A DNA stretch of 46,162 bases from Bacillota bacterium (GCA_021846505.1 JAJZWV010000002.1:1-46162), one strand, 5' to 3'; shown: positions 26,400-34,873, numbered from the stretch's first letter. Numbers and translations: made by a program. The notes: a model not told the origin generated them from the letters alone.

Positions 26400-26633
26400 T
26401 CACCCGATCAGGTGGATCAGAAACAACACCAGGCTGATGATGGGCAGCGCTTCCACGATGCCCACCCCGATGAACGCGAGCGGCATCAGCCGGCCCTGGG
26501 CCTCGGGCTGCCGGGCCACGCCTTCCACCAGCCGGCTGAACACCAAGCCGTCCCCGATGGCCCCGCCGGCCACCGCTACGCCAAAGCCAATTGCGTCCCC
26601 CACCGCGCGCATCGCGGTCAAGTCCAATGCCAT
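26400..26633 (-). CDS. atpE: F1F0 ATP synthase c subunit (Asp28 and Glu61)
   Basis: A 77-residue two-helix proteolipid. The polar loop is ARQPEAQ, and the ion-binding carboxylate is Glu61 in GIVEALPI. On the inner helix, the position occupied by Asn in Bacillus (GIGNGL) or Gln in Na+-dependent rings (GVGQG) is Asp28 (AIGDGL). So there is a carboxylate on both helices at the ion-binding level. The start ATG 26633 follows GGAGGTG; GTG 26645 is part of that ribosome site. Confidence 0.95.
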   Translation of the reverse strand: MALDLTAMRAVGDAIGFGVAVAGGAIGDGLVFSRLVEGVARQPEAQGRLMPLAFIGVGIVEALPIISLVLFLIHLIG

Positions 26634-26689
26634 GTCTTCGGGCACCTCCGATTATCTTGTGAAGCTTGCCGCACGGGCGCCGGCGCACA

Positions 26690-27349
26690 TCAATGACCCG
26701 ACGCCTGGGCCTGTCCCACATATGACAGCGTTAGAATCATGAAAATAAAAGCTTGCACCACGTTGACAAACGCGGTGAAGCCCCACCACACAAACCCAAG
26801 GGCAAAGCCGCCCTGGAAGTAGGCGGCCCCCGATGCAATGATGCCCATGAAAATCTCTCCGACGAGGATGTTGCCGAAAAGCCGGAACGCCAGCGTCAGG
26901 GGCTTCGAGAAATCCTCGATGATGTTGATGGGCAGCATCGCGGCGCCGATAGCTCCTCCCGGGTGCAGCCAGTGGCGAAAATAGCCGAGGCCCTTCTTTT
27001 TGAATCCAAACACCCACATCATGGCGAACGTCAAAATCGCCAGTGCCGCCGTCACGTTCAAATTGGTGGTGGGTGAGTGCAGTGCCGGAATCATCCCCTG
27101 GAAGTTGGCCACCAGCAAAAACAAAAACAGCATCACCAGGAAACTCAGGAACGCCGGATTGTCATCCATGGCACCCCGCGCGAGGCCGTTGATGAACTCA
27201 AACACCATCTCCATGAGGCTCTGGCCAACCCCGGGCTTGTCCGCCCGGGCGCTTCGGGTCATGATCCACGCCACGAGCCCCGTCAGGGTCACTGAAATCC
27301 ACACGTACAGGGCCAGCGTCGGGTCGAATCCCGACAGGTTGAACGTCAC
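26690..27349 (-). CDS. atpB: F1F0 ATP synthase a subunit
   Basis: 219 residues with five or so membrane spans. The essential Arg lies in LTLAFRLFGNILVGEI, and a Q/N-rich last helix (FVNVVQAFIFMILTLSYVGQA) is present. It forms the proton half-channels against the c ring. Start GTG 27349 overlaps the atpI stop as GTGA. Ribosome site GGAAGGGG. Confidence 0.96.
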   Translation of the reverse strand: MTFNLSGFDPTLALYVWISVTLTGLVAWIMTRSARADKPGVGQSLMEMVFEFINGLARGAMDDNPAFLSFLVMLFLFLLVANFQGMIPALHSPTTNLNVTAALAILTFAMMWVFGFKKKGLGYFRHWLHPGGAIGAAMLPINIIEDFSKPLTLAFRLFGNILVGEIFMGIIASGAAYFQGGFALGFVWWGFTAFVNVVQAFIFMILTLSYVGQAQASGH

Positions 27350-27741
27350 CGTGTATCCCCTTCCAGATCAAACGGTTCGTGGCCCCACACCACGCCGGCC
27401 GCCACCACGATCTCCGGGAGAAACAGCCCCACCAAGAGGGGCGCCAGCGCCACCGGCGGGCCCATCAGCAAAATCCAAGCCAAAAGGGCCAGCACTAGGG
27501 CGAACCGAATCATCCCCGACACCGTCAGGGCCGCTGCGCCGACGCCACTGGGAAGCCGCCACACCCGAGAAACCGCCGATGCCAGCAAGTTCGCGTTCAT
27601 CAGGCCCACCAAGAGCCCCAGGGCCAACCCCCAGGTCCAGGGCCGCTCGCCCGGCAACACCACGACCGCCAGCACGGCGGCCGCCAGCAGCGGCCACGTC
27701 ACCCGCTTCATGCGCGCCAGCGCGGACCGAAAGCGGGTCAC
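27346..27741 (-). CDS. atpI: ATP synthase subunit I (AtpI-like)
   Basis: 131 residues with four hydrophobic segments (LLAAAVLAVVVL, GLALGLLVGLMNANLLA, MIRFALVLALLAWILL, APLLVGLFLPEIVVAAG). The place, size and topology match AtpI, an assembly factor for the c ring in some bacteria. Start GTG 27741 overlaps the preceding stop as GTGA. The longer frame upstream to 27816 is discarded because it would overlap the preceding gene extensively. Confidence 0.8.
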   Translation of the reverse strand: MTRFRSALARMKRVTWPLLAAAVLAVVVLPGERPWTWGLALGLLVGLMNANLLASAVSRVWRLPSGVGAAALTVSGMIRFALVLALLAWILLMGPPVALAPLLVGLFLPEIVVAAGVVWGHEPFDLEGDTR

Positions 27742-27974
27742 GAGTCCACCAGCATCCGGTAGGCGGCCCAGAGACCCGCGCCGAAGCCCACCAACACACC
27801 CACGGCCGTGAGCCACGGGCCGACATGCAACCGAGCGCTTGCGTAGCGCCCCAAAAACAGCCCGGCCGCAAACAGCACCACCACCTCGGTGCCTGCCGCC
27901 GCCGCCCGGCCCGCTCGCCGCATCCCGGCTCCCGGCGGCTTAGGGCTCGAGTCGCCGCCACCGCCCAACGCCAT
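27738..27974 (-). CDS. atpZ: AtpZ-like small membrane protein, first gene of the atp operon
   Basis: 78 residues from ATG 27974 (GGGGTG five bases before); GTG 27998 is an alternative. A Gly/Pro-rich N-terminus is followed by two membrane spans (about 37-50 and 55-75, with GPWLTAVGVLVGFGAGLWAAYRML typical of the AtpZ/AtpI group). AtpZ forms an AtpZI complex proposed to carry Mg2+/Ca2+. Coupled to atpI by GTGA. Confidence 0.75.
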   Translation of the reverse strand: MALGGGGDSSPKPPGAGMRRAGRAAAAGTEVVVLFAAGLFLGRYASARLHVGPWLTAVGVLVGFGAGLWAAYRMLVDS

Positions 27975-28025
27975 CGCCACACCCCATCGATTCCGCACCC
28001 CCGCACGCCAAAGCCTGGTTTACAC

Positions 28026-28064
28026 AAAAAACCCCATCGGGTCCTCAGTCAGGACGACGGTGGG
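28026..28064 (-). terminator. terminator-like hairpin in the atp operon leader (possible attenuator)
   Basis: On the minus strand, a bulged hairpin (CCCA...GTCCT loop AGGAC...TGGG, about 28032-28064) is followed by six T (28026-28031). It lies between the promoter at 28120-28147 and the first atp gene, about 50 bases into the transcript. GTGGG further upstream (28089-28093) can pair with the CCCAC arm, giving an alternative structure. It could end upp transcripts, attenuate atp transcription, or both. Confidence 0.5.
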
Positions 28065-28119
28065 CAGATGCGGTCGACGGATGCCGACCCCACGGACCGA
28101 CAAGCTGTTGCCGTGCCTT

Positions 28120-28147
28120 ATTATACAAGACGCGGGGCCCACGTCAA
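28120..28147 (-). promoter_or_regulatory. sigma-A promoter for the atp operon
   Basis: On the minus strand, TTGACG (28142-28147), 16 bases, TATAAT (28120-28125). This is the best housekeeping promoter in the window. It lies between upp and atpZ, and transcription would begin near 28113, leaving a leader of about 140 nt. Confidence 0.8.
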
Positions 28148-28176
28148 TAGTGAATGCAGGCACAAGCTCTCCTCCG

Positions 28177-28794
28177 CTAAGGCGTCCCAAACTGGCGGTC
28201 CCCCGCGTCACCCAGCCCTGGCACGATGAAATCATCATCGTTGAGGTGACCATCCACTGCGGCCACAAACAGCCGCGCGGCAGGATACTCGCGCTCGATG
28301 CGCGCCACCCCTTCCGGTGCTGCGAGCACGGCCGCCACCGCCACGTCTCGAGCCCCGCACCGAGACAGCTTGCCCAAGACGGCCGCCAGCGATCCGCCCG
28401 TGGCCAGCATGGGGTCCAGAACCACGATGGGGCGCGCCGCCCACCCCGGCGGAAAGTTTTCGAAGTACACCACGGGCCGATGCGCGCCGTCCCGATACAA
28501 GCCCAGATGTGAGACCCCCGCGCTGGGCGCCACCGCCAAAAACGCTTCCACCAGGCCGAGGCCGGCCCGCAGAATGGGAACCAGCACGGGGTCGGCCGCG
28601 AGGGCCCAGCCGGGGGCTTCAGCCAGCGGTGTGGCCACTGTGGTGGGCACCACCCCCAGCGCTTTCAGCACCGGATAGGCCATCAGCCGCCCGACCGCGT
28701 CTAGGTGGCGCCGAAACGCCGCGGAATCTGTCGACCGATCCCGCAGCGCGGTCAAATGCACCGCCAGCAGCGGATGGTCCAGCACCGTCAGCAC
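28177..28794 (-). CDS. upp: uracil phosphoribosyltransferase
   Basis: 205 residues. Converts uracil and PRPP to UMP (pyrimidine salvage). The PRPP loop VVLDPMLATGGS is present, with PILRAGLGLVEAF and a C-terminal DGHLNDDDFIVPGLGDAGDRQFGT, the uracil-binding and family signature. Start GTG 28794 behind GGAGG. Same relative position before atp genes as in Bacillus. Confidence 0.96.
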   Translation of the reverse strand: MLTVLDHPLLAVHLTALRDRSTDSAAFRRHLDAVGRLMAYPVLKALGVVPTTVATPLAEAPGWALAADPVLVPILRAGLGLVEAFLAVAPSAGVSHLGLYRDGAHRPVVYFENFPPGWAARPIVVLDPMLATGGSLAAVLGKLSRCGARDVAVAAVLAAPEGVARIEREYPAARLFVAAVDGHLNDDDFIVPGLGDAGDRQFGTP

Positions 28795-28829
28795 ACGATC
28801 CCTCCAGGATGCCGCGGGTCCCCCGCAGC

Positions 28830-29282
28830 TCAGCTGGCGCCGCGGCGCCGCTCCAGCTCGACAATTTTATCCACGCGCCCCGCGTGCCGGCCACCAGAAA
28901 ACTCCTGGCCCAAAAAATGGGCCAGGACATCCAGCGCCAAGTCGGTGGCCACCAGGCGGCCCCCCATCGTCAGCACGTTGGCATCGTTGTGCTCCCGCGC
29001 CAGCCGCGCCGACAGCGGCTCATGGCAGGTCACCGCCCGCACCCCCGGCACCTTGTTGGCCGTGATGCACATGCCAAGCCCCGTCCCGCAAAACAGCAGG
29101 CCATAGGTGGCTTCGCCCTGCGCCACCGCCTCTCCCACTTTCAAGGCGTAATCCGGGTAGTCCACGGACTCGTGGTCGAAGGTGCCGACATCGTGGACGT
29201 CATAGCCTTGGTCCACCAGCCAATCCACGACGGCTTCTTTGAGATCCACTCCGGCGTGATCCGCGCCGACTGCTATCCGCAT
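28830..29282 (-). CDS. rpiB: ribose-5-phosphate isomerase B
   Basis: 150 residues. Interconverts ribose-5-phosphate and ribulose-5-phosphate. MRIAVGADHAG at the N-terminus, the catalytic Cys region LLFCGTGLGMCI, ANKVPGVRAV and EHNDANVL match RpiB. The start ATG 29282 follows GGAGGAGG; an in-frame upstream start at 29330 is rejected. Equivalent to ywlF of the Bacillus cluster. Confidence 0.95.
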   Translation of the reverse strand: MRIAVGADHAGVDLKEAVVDWLVDQGYDVHDVGTFDHESVDYPDYALKVGEAVAQGEATYGLLFCGTGLGMCITANKVPGVRAVTCHEPLSARLAREHNDANVLTMGGRLVATDLALDVLAHFLGQEFSGGRHAGRVDKIVELERRRGAS

Positions 29283-29336
29283 GCTGCCGCCTCCTCCGCT
29301 TGCCCACCTGCTGCCTGCAACCAATCCCACTCTACA

Positions 29337-29810
29337 CTACTGGCCCGAATCATCTGGCGCGTCCACGCTCAGGATGTCCGCCAGCCGATTGATGAGCGGC
29401 CACAGCTGCTGCCCCAGCTGCTCGTACGCCACGGCTGGGCCGCCGGCGGGATCAGCAATGTCGCCGGACTCCCCTACCGCCTCGGACAGAAGCTCCACCC
29501 GGCCCTGCCACTCTGGCCGCGCGGCCAGCACCTCGTCCTTCTGGTGCGCCGTCATGGTATATACATGGGCGGGCGCTTCTTTCACGTCCTCCAGGCGCCG
29601 CGCTCGGTGCGCCGACAAGTCGCCGCCGCGGGAGGACGCCACCAGCACGGCCTCCGCCGCCGCCGGAGTGCCTGCCCAGGCACGAGTGCCCGCAGACCCC
29701 ACCCGGCCCTCGGGCTGGCACACCCGCCAAAATGCTTCTGCTAGGGCGCTCCGGCAGGTATTGCCCGTGCATACGAACAGCACGCCCCGGGGATTTTGCT
29801 GCTCACTCAC
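29337..29810 (-). CDS. ywlE: low-molecular-weight phosphatase, YwlE (protein-arginine phosphatase) type
   Basis: 157 residues. The P-loop is CTGNTCRS, with the general-acid Asp in IADPAGG. The Thr in CTGNTCRS, in place of the Ile of tyrosine phosphatases, is the feature tied to phosphoarginine specificity in Bacillus YwlE. That enzyme opposes the McsB arginine kinase, which tags proteins for ClpCP. Start GTG 29810 overlaps the ywlC stop as GTGA, repeating the Bacillus ywlC-ywlE order. McsB is not in this window, so the substrate assignment is inference. Confidence 0.85.
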   Translation of the reverse strand: MSEQQNPRGVLFVCTGNTCRSALAEAFWRVCQPEGRVGSAGTRAWAGTPAAAEAVLVASSRGGDLSAHRARRLEDVKEAPAHVYTMTAHQKDEVLAARPEWQGRVELLSEAVGESGDIADPAGGPAVAYEQLGQQLWPLINRLADILSVDAPDDSGQ

Positions 29811-30823
29811 GACCGCACCACCTCCGCCGCCGCTCGCTCCAGCCGGTTCATCACGGCCCACCCGACGCCCTCCTGATTGTTCCATACCGCGGCCAGCCGA
29901 TCCAAGCCGGGCCACCGGTCCAGGCGCACCAAGCCGGCAAACAGCCCCGCGGCGGCCGAGTCGGGCGTGTCGCCCAAATCCACCACCGCCGGCCACTGCA
30001 GTTCTTGAACAACCCGGTGCTCGGCCAAAAGCCCGGTCCGCGCCGCCGGCCACGCGCGCAGGCGCTTCACCGCTTGGTCAGTGGACAGGGCCAGCAGCAC
30101 CAGCGGCCGCTCCGGCGCGTAGTGGCGGTACCGCATGCCCGGGGAGCGCGCCGGGCCGCCGGCGGCGGGCTCGTGCAGCGGCCCCACCCACCGCTCGATG
30201 GCGCCGCGGGCCAAGCCGCCGGGGCGGAGCAGCACCGGGTGCGGCCCCGACACGTCCACCACCGTCGACTCCACGCCAATGCGCGCGGGCCCGCCGTCCA
30301 AGAGCCAGACCACGCCGGCCGAGCCGCAGCGACCCTCGCCCAGCGCTTCGGCCACCGCGTCGGCCGTGGTGGGGCTCGGGCGCCCCGACCGATTGGCCGA
30401 CGGCGCCGCCACCGGGACGCCCGCCGCGGCCAAGAGGCGGCGGGCCAGCGAATGGTCCGGGCAGCGCACAGCCACGGTGTCCAGCCCGCCGCGCACCGAC
30501 GCGGGCACCCGAATGGCGGTGGCCGCCCGCACCACGACGGTCAGAGGACCCGGCCAGAAATGCTCTGCCAGCACGGCGGCGGCCGGGGGCCACTCCACTC
30601 CGAGCGCCTCAGCCGCGGCCGCGTCCGTGACGTGCACAATGAGGGGATTGTCCAGCGGCCGGCCCTTGGCGCGAAACACGCCAGCCACCGCGGCGGCGCT
30701 GGTGGCATCAGCCCCCAGGCCATAGACAGTCTCGGTTGGAAACGCCACCAGCTCGCCCGCGCGGAGCGCTGCGGCCGCTCGCTGGATGCCCGCGCCGTCG
30801 GCCGGGAGCCACACAACCTCCAA
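29807..30823 (-). CDS. ywlC: L-threonylcarbamoyladenylate synthase (Sua5/YwlC type)
   Basis: A 338-residue two-domain protein. The YrdC/TsaC domain has AFPTETVYGLGADA, KGRPLDNPLIVHV and APSANRSGRPSPT. After a linker (about 200-240, including GMRYRHYAPERPL) comes the smaller Sua5 C-terminal domain. It makes threonylcarbamoyl-AMP from Thr, bicarbonate and ATP for tRNA t6A37. The start TTG 30823 has GGGAGGAG upstream; ATG 30847 or 30856 are possible alternatives. A short spacing follows the transporter gene. Confidence 0.92.
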   Translation of the reverse strand: MEVVWLPADGAGIQRAAAALRAGELVAFPTETVYGLGADATSAAAVAGVFRAKGRPLDNPLIVHVTDAAAAEALGVEWPPAAAVLAEHFWPGPLTVVVRAATAIRVPASVRGGLDTVAVRCPDHSLARRLLAAAGVPVAAPSANRSGRPSPTTADAVAEALGEGRCGSAGVVWLLDGGPARIGVESTVVDVSGPHPVLLRPGGLARGAIERWVGPLHEPAAGGPARSPGMRYRHYAPERPLVLLALSTDQAVKRLRAWPAARTGLLAEHRVVQELQWPAVVDLGDTPDSAAAGLFAGLVRLDRWPGLDRLAAVWNNQEGVGWAVMNRLERAAAEVVRS

Positions 30824-30875
30824 AGCCTCACTCCTCCCTGAATACATCACATCCATCGTGCCCGGGCGCGGCCGG

Positions 30876-32123
30876 TCAGCGACCCACCCCACCGTGCCAC
30901 CACAGCCATCCGAGGCCGGTGGCCAGCGTCACGGCCGATACGGGCAAGGACCATCGCAAGTAGGTCCCAAAGCTGAGCGTGTAGCCGCGCGTGCGGGCCA
31001 AGCCCACCCCCACCAGATTGGCAGAGGCGCCCACCAGCGTCGCGTTGCCGCCCACCGCGGCGCCAATCGCCAGGGCTAGCCACAGCGACAGGCCGTACTG
31101 CGGGTGCCGCGCCAAGATGCCCAGCACCAGCGGAATCGCCGCGGCCACAATCGGTATGTTGTCCAGCACCGCCGAGCACACCGCGGTGGCCAGCATCAGC
31201 GCTACCGGCAGCGCAGGGCCCAGGTGCTGGGCCAAGAGCCACTCCCCCGCGGTTTGGATGATGCCAGCCTGCACCAGGGACCCGACCACCACAAACAGCC
31301 CCGCGAAAAACACCAGCGTGCCCCAGTCGACCTGGCCCAAGTGATGCTCCACGTCGCCGCCCACCAGGAGCAGCGCTAAGGTGGCACCGCCCACCGCGAT
31401 GACGCCCACCGGCAAGCCCAGAAGCGACTGCAGCATAAACCCCGCGAGCGTCGCCCCCATCACCAGCCCCAAGGCCCAGCCGCGGCGCGGATGCGGAATC
31501 GTGTTGGGGTGCCAGCGCGGCGCGACCTGCCGCTGGGGCTTCAGCGAGAGGCGTGCGTAGGCTAGCACCACCAGCACCATCGCCAGCGCCAGCGGCCCCA
31601 GATGGGTCACAAACTGCATGAACGACAGGCCCGCGGCCGTGCCAATCAAAATGTTGGGCGGATCGCCGACCAGGGTGGCCAAGCCCGCCAAGTTGGACGC
31701 CATGATGGCCAGCACCAGCAGCGGCACCGGGTCTAAGTCTAGATTTTCCGCCGCGGTGAACAGTGCCGGCCCCATGATCAGCAGCACCGACAGGTTGGGC
31801 AGCACGCTGGACAGCAAAGCCACCACGGAAATGAATCCCAAAATCGCGGCCCAGGGTGACGGCCCGGCCACCCGCCGCACCCAAGACGCCAGCGCCGGAA
31901 ACAAGCCCACTTCTTCGCCCAGGCTCACCAGCACCATGAGGCCAAACAGCAGCAAAAGGGTGTTCCAGTCGACGGCCGCCAGCGCCCGCGCCGGGGTCAG
32001 AAGGCCGCTGAACACGACGGCCACGGCCGCAGCCAGCGCCGCCGCCGCCCGGTGGATCCACTCTCCCACCAGCATCACGTACAGCAGGACAAAAATCAGC
32101 AGGGCCCACACTGCGCCGTCCAC
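30876..32123 (-). CDS. ArsB/NhaD-family (ion transporter superfamily) permease
   Basis: A 415-residue integral membrane protein with about 11-12 spans. Family marks occur twice, as expected of the inverted-repeat fold: GDPPNILIGTAAG in the first half and GGNATLVGASANLVG in the second, with AVLDNIPIVAAAIPLVL. Members move arsenite, Na+/H+ or dicarboxylates. The sequence does not say which. No ars genes are adjacent. Start GTG 32123 behind GGAGGG. It is an insertion relative to the Bacillus gene order, lying between rhodanese and ywlC. Confidence 0.85.
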   Translation of the reverse strand: MDGAVWALLIFVLLYVMLVGEWIHRAAAALAAAVAVVFSGLLTPARALAAVDWNTLLLLFGLMVLVSLGEEVGLFPALASWVRRVAGPSPWAAILGFISVVALLSSVLPNLSVLLIMGPALFTAAENLDLDPVPLLVLAIMASNLAGLATLVGDPPNILIGTAAGLSFMQFVTHLGPLALAMVLVVLAYARLSLKPQRQVAPRWHPNTIPHPRRGWALGLVMGATLAGFMLQSLLGLPVGVIAVGGATLALLLVGGDVEHHLGQVDWGTLVFFAGLFVVVGSLVQAGIIQTAGEWLLAQHLGPALPVALMLATAVCSAVLDNIPIVAAAIPLVLGILARHPQYGLSLWLALAIGAAVGGNATLVGASANLVGVGLARTRGYTLSFGTYLRWSLPVSAVTLATGLGWLWWHGGVGR

Positions 32124-32145
32124 GATCCCGCCTCCCTCCGCGCGC

Positions 32146-32484
32146 TCATGGGCGGGGGAGACCGCCCCCTTCGCCGCCGGGGGCCGCCGCCCGCATCCAG
32201 GCGTCCACCCCTCCCACCAGCCGCACGACCTGCGTGTAGCCCTGCTCGCGCAGCACCTCTTGGGCGTATTCACTGGCCCCATGCCCATGCTGGCAAAACA
32301 CCACCAACAGAGCCTCGCGATCCCAGTCGCGCGGATCATCTTCGAGGTCGGTCACGGGCACGGCCACGGCGCCCGGAATCGCTCCCACCTTGCCAAACCG
32401 CACGTCAATCAGCACGGTGGGCAATCCGACGGCCATCCGCTCCTGCAACTCTGACACCGTAATCGCATCGGCCAGCGCACTCAT
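32146..32484 (-). CDS. single-domain rhodanese
   Basis: 112 residues. A GLPTVLIDVRFG start, active-site Cys in VVFCQHGHGAS, and LVGGVDAW at the end. The persulfide-carrying loop CQHGHGAS is a less common variant. Start ATG 32484 overlaps the prmC stop as ATGA, with GGGGGAGG upstream. It might deliver sulfur or detoxify thiosulfate or cyanide. The context gives no specific substrate. Confidence 0.88.
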   Translation of the reverse strand: MSALADAITVSELQERMAVGLPTVLIDVRFGKVGAIPGAVAVPVTDLEDDPRDWDREALLVVFCQHGHGASEYAQEVLREQGYTQVVRLVGGVDAWMRAAAPGGEGGGLPRP

Positions 32485-33311
32485 CCCTGCCACCTCCCCC
32501 ACACCACCCGGGGAATGCCGTCCGCATCCACCACCGGCGGTGCCACAGCCCATCCGGATGCTGCCAGCGCGTCCGACACCACGGCGGCCTGCCCTGCGCC
32601 CACTTCCAACAGCGCCAGGCTTCCCGCGGCCACTTTGCCGGGCAGCTGCGACACCAGGCGCAGGATGAGCTCAGGGCCGCGCTCCCCGCCGAAGACGGCG
32701 CGCGGGGGCTCAAACGCCACTTCGGGATCGACCGGGTCGCCCCGCCCGACGTAGGGCAAGTTGGCCACCACCGCCAAAAGCCCGCCCTCCACTTGGGCCA
32801 GCAGGTCCGACGGATAGAAGCGGGCCCGCACCTCGGCCCGCACGCGGTTGGTGCGGGCCAGCGCCAGCGCCTGCAGGTCCGAGTCCACGCCTTCTACTCG
32901 CCAGTCGGGACATCCATGCCTCGCCAGTGCCAGCGCCACCGCCCCCGAGCCCACCCCCACGTCCACCACCCGTCCCGCCTGGGGAGGGATCTGGTCGAGC
33001 GCGGCTTGCACCAACGTTTCGGTCGCTGGCCGCGGCACCAGCACCCGCGGCGTCACCATCAAATCCAGCCCAAAAAATTCTTGGTGGCCCAGCACATAGG
33101 CCATCGGCTCGCGCCGCGCGCGCTGCGCGACCATGCGCTCCAGCCGTCCCTCGGCCGCGCCGTCAACATCCGGCCGATCGCGGTACAGCTGCTCGCGGGA
33201 AATGCCCAGCGCCGCCGTCAGCAGCAGCAGCGCCTCGCGCTCAGGATCGGGCACCGCCGCCTGGGCCAGCCTTTCGCGCACCGCGCTGAAGGCGTCCTGG
33301 AGGCGCGTCAT
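32481..33311 (-). CDS. prmC: release factor glutamine methyltransferase
   Basis: 276 residues. Methylates the Gln of the GGQ motif in RF1/RF2. An N-terminal helical domain (to about 90) is followed by a SAM-binding Rossmann domain with [16 protein letters not shown] and the catalytic motif NLPY (in [10 protein letters not shown]), where most family members have NPPY. Start ATG 33311 overlaps the prfA stop, so enzyme and substrate are co-translated. Confidence 0.93.
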   Translation of the reverse strand: MTRLQDAFSAVRERLAQAAVPDPEREALLLLTAALGISREQLYRDRPDVDGAAEGRLERMVAQRARREPMAYVLGHQEFFGLDLMVTPRVLVPRPATETLVQAALDQIPPQAGRVVDVGVGSGAVALALARHGCPDWRVEGVDSDLQALALARTNRVRAEVRARFYPSDLLAQVEGGLLAVVANLPYVGRGDPVDPEVAFEPPRAVFGGERGPELILRLVSQLPGKVAAGSLALLEVGAGQAAVVSDALAASGWAVAPPVVDADGIPRVVWGRWQG

Positions 33312-34384
33312 CTCGCCTGCTCGGCCAGCCGCGCCTGATCTTGTGCCGCAGCCAGCGCTGCCAGCAGTTCCGTGAGGTCGCCGTCCAGCACCGCATCCAG
33401 CCGATGCAGCGTCAGGCCCACGCGGTGGTCGGTCACGCGGTTCTGCGGAAAGTTATAAGTGCGGATGCGCTCCGACCGATCGCCGGTGCCCACCAGCGCC
33501 CGGCGTGCCGACGCCTGTTCCGACGCCTGCGCCTCCGTGCGCAGCTCCTGCACGCGGGCCAGCAAAATCCGCATCGCCTTATCGCGGTTTTTGTGCTGCG
33601 AGCGCTCGTCCTGCGCATGCACCGAAATGCCCGTGGGCAGGTGGGTAATGCGCACCGCGGACTCCGTCTTGTTGACGTGCTGCCCACCGGCGCCGCCCGC
33701 GCGCATGGTCTCAATCTTCAAATCGTCGGGATCGATGGCCATGTCCACTTCTTCCGCTTCCGGCATGACAGCGACGGTCGCGGCCGACGTGTGGATCCGG
33801 CCCTGGGCTTCCGTGGATGGAACGCGCTGCACTCGGTGCACGCCGCTTTCAAATTTCAGGCGGCTGTAGGCCGCGTCGCCTTCCATCAGCACGATTGCTT
33901 CTTTAAACCCGCCGATATCCGTGGGGCTTTCCGACAGCATCTCCACCCGCCAGCCCACGCGCTCGGCATACCGGAGGTACATGCGCAGCAAGTCCGCCGC
34001 AAACAGCGCCGCCTCGTCCCCGCCGGTCCCGGCGCGGATTTCTACGATCACGTTCTTGTCGTCGTTGGGGTCACGCGGCAAAAGGTCCTCCGCCAGCTGG
34101 TTTTCCAGCGCGCTGAGGCGGCTCCGCACCTCCTCCAGCTCGGCCTCCGCCAGCGGGCGCAGCTCCGGGTCCTCCCGCATCAGCTTGCGCAGCTCGTCCT
34201 CGGAGCGCCGAGCCGCGCGCTGCTCGGCAAAGCGTGCCACGACGGGCGCGACGCGCGCCAGCTCCTTCCCCAAGCGCCGCGCCGCCACCGGGTCCGACAC
34301 CACCTCGGGGCGCGACAGCTCCGCTTCCAAATGCGCGGCGCGCGCCTCCAGCTGCTCCAGGCGGCTGGTCATGCGGCTGTCCAT
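33308..34384 (-). CDS. prfA: peptide chain release factor 1
   Basis: 358 residues. The GGQ motif lies in [16 protein letters not shown]; the stop-codon recognition PxT motif reads PST in [13 protein letters not shown], which fits RF1. The N-terminal coiled-coil domain is normal. Start ATG 34384 follows GGAGGAG. Preceded by the rpmE terminator, so some readthrough or an unrecognised promoter must supply transcripts. Confidence 0.96.
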   Translation of the reverse strand: MDSRMTSRLEQLEARAAHLEAELSRPEVVSDPVAARRLGKELARVAPVVARFAEQRAARRSEDELRKLMREDPELRPLAEAELEEVRSRLSALENQLAEDLLPRDPNDDKNVIVEIRAGTGGDEAALFAADLLRMYLRYAERVGWRVEMLSESPTDIGGFKEAIVLMEGDAAYSRLKFESGVHRVQRVPSTEAQGRIHTSAATVAVMPEAEEVDMAIDPDDLKIETMRAGGAGGQHVNKTESAVRITHLPTGISVHAQDERSQHKNRDKAMRILLARVQELRTEAQASEQASARRALVGTGDRSERIRTYNFPQNRVTDHRVGLTLHRLDAVLDGDLTELLAALAAAQDQARLAEQAR

Positions 34385-34423
34385 CGGCTCGTGCTCCTCC
34401 AGTCAAGTCCCGCCGGCACTGCA

Positions 34424-34456
34424 TCCGAAAGAAAAACAGAGCCCGGGGCTCTGTTT
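34424..34456 (-). terminator. intrinsic terminator overlapping the rpmE stop
   Basis: On the minus strand, AAACAGAGC (34448-34456) and GCTCTGTTT (34434-34442) form a 9-bp stem with a 5-nt loop, followed by TTCTTTC. The 5' arm begins within the rpmE stop codon. It separates rpmE from prfA. Confidence 0.85.
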
Positions 34457-34658
34457 ACTTCATGCCGTATTTGCGCTTGAAGCGCTCAACCCGGCCTCCG
34501 GTGTCTATCAGTCGCTGGGCGCCGCCGGTGTACACCGGATGGCACTTGCCACAAACCTCAATGCGGAGGTTGTCGCGCGTCGAGCCCACCTGATACACCG
34601 CCCCGCACGAGCAGGTGATGGTGGTCCGCTGGTACTTAGGATGAATGGCTGGCTTCAC
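34455..34658 (-). CDS. rpmE: ribosomal protein L31
   Basis: 67 residues with zinc-binding CSCG and CGKCHP (the C+ form), and the usual VYTGGAQRLIDTGGRVERFKRKYG end. Large-subunit protein of the intersubunit bridge. Start GTG 34658 follows AAGGTGAG. Confidence 0.96.
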   Translation of the reverse strand: MKPAIHPKYQRTTITCSCGAVYQVGSTRDNLRIEVCGKCHPVYTGGAQRLIDTGGRVERFKRKYGMK

Positions 34659-34679
34659 AATCTCACCTTCTTCCGCTCC

Positions 34680-34742
34680 GCGGCCCCGAACGGGCCGCCT
34701 GAATCGACGCTTATCTTAGCAGAGCGCGGCCCGCTTGCACAA
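34680..34742 (-). promoter_or_regulatory. rpmE promoter and leader hairpin
   Basis: On the minus strand, -35 TTGTGC (34737-34742), 18 bases, -10 TAAGAT (34713-34718). The leader then contains a 7-bp hairpin (34692-34698 with 34680-34686) just before the ribosome site, a possible site for autoregulation by L31, as found for other ribosomal proteins. Inference only. Confidence 0.5.
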
Positions 34743-34826
34743 GCGCGGCGCCCTGCCTGATCCTCGAGCGGCCGCCTTCAGCGTCCCGATGCGGTCGGCG
34801 ATGCGCCACTGCCACACGCATCCCGT

Positions 34827-34846
34827 CCACCCGCTATACTGGGTGG
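34827..34846 (+). promoter_or_regulatory. promoter with inverted repeat for the MNT/HEPN pair
   Basis: TATACT (34835-34840) sits inside an inverted repeat CCACCC/GGGTGG (34827-34832, 34841-34846). A repressor bound to the repeat would cover the -10, the layout typical of autoregulated toxin-antitoxin promoters. A -35 is not clear. Confidence 0.45.
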
Positions 34847-34873
34847 GGTGTATTAGCGAGCGAAGGGACCGCC

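Noticed and set aside
27346-28027. Alternative long minus-strand frames over atpI/atpZ
   Set aside because: They would overlap the coupled atpZ and atpI genes, which have the right topology and GTGA overlaps.
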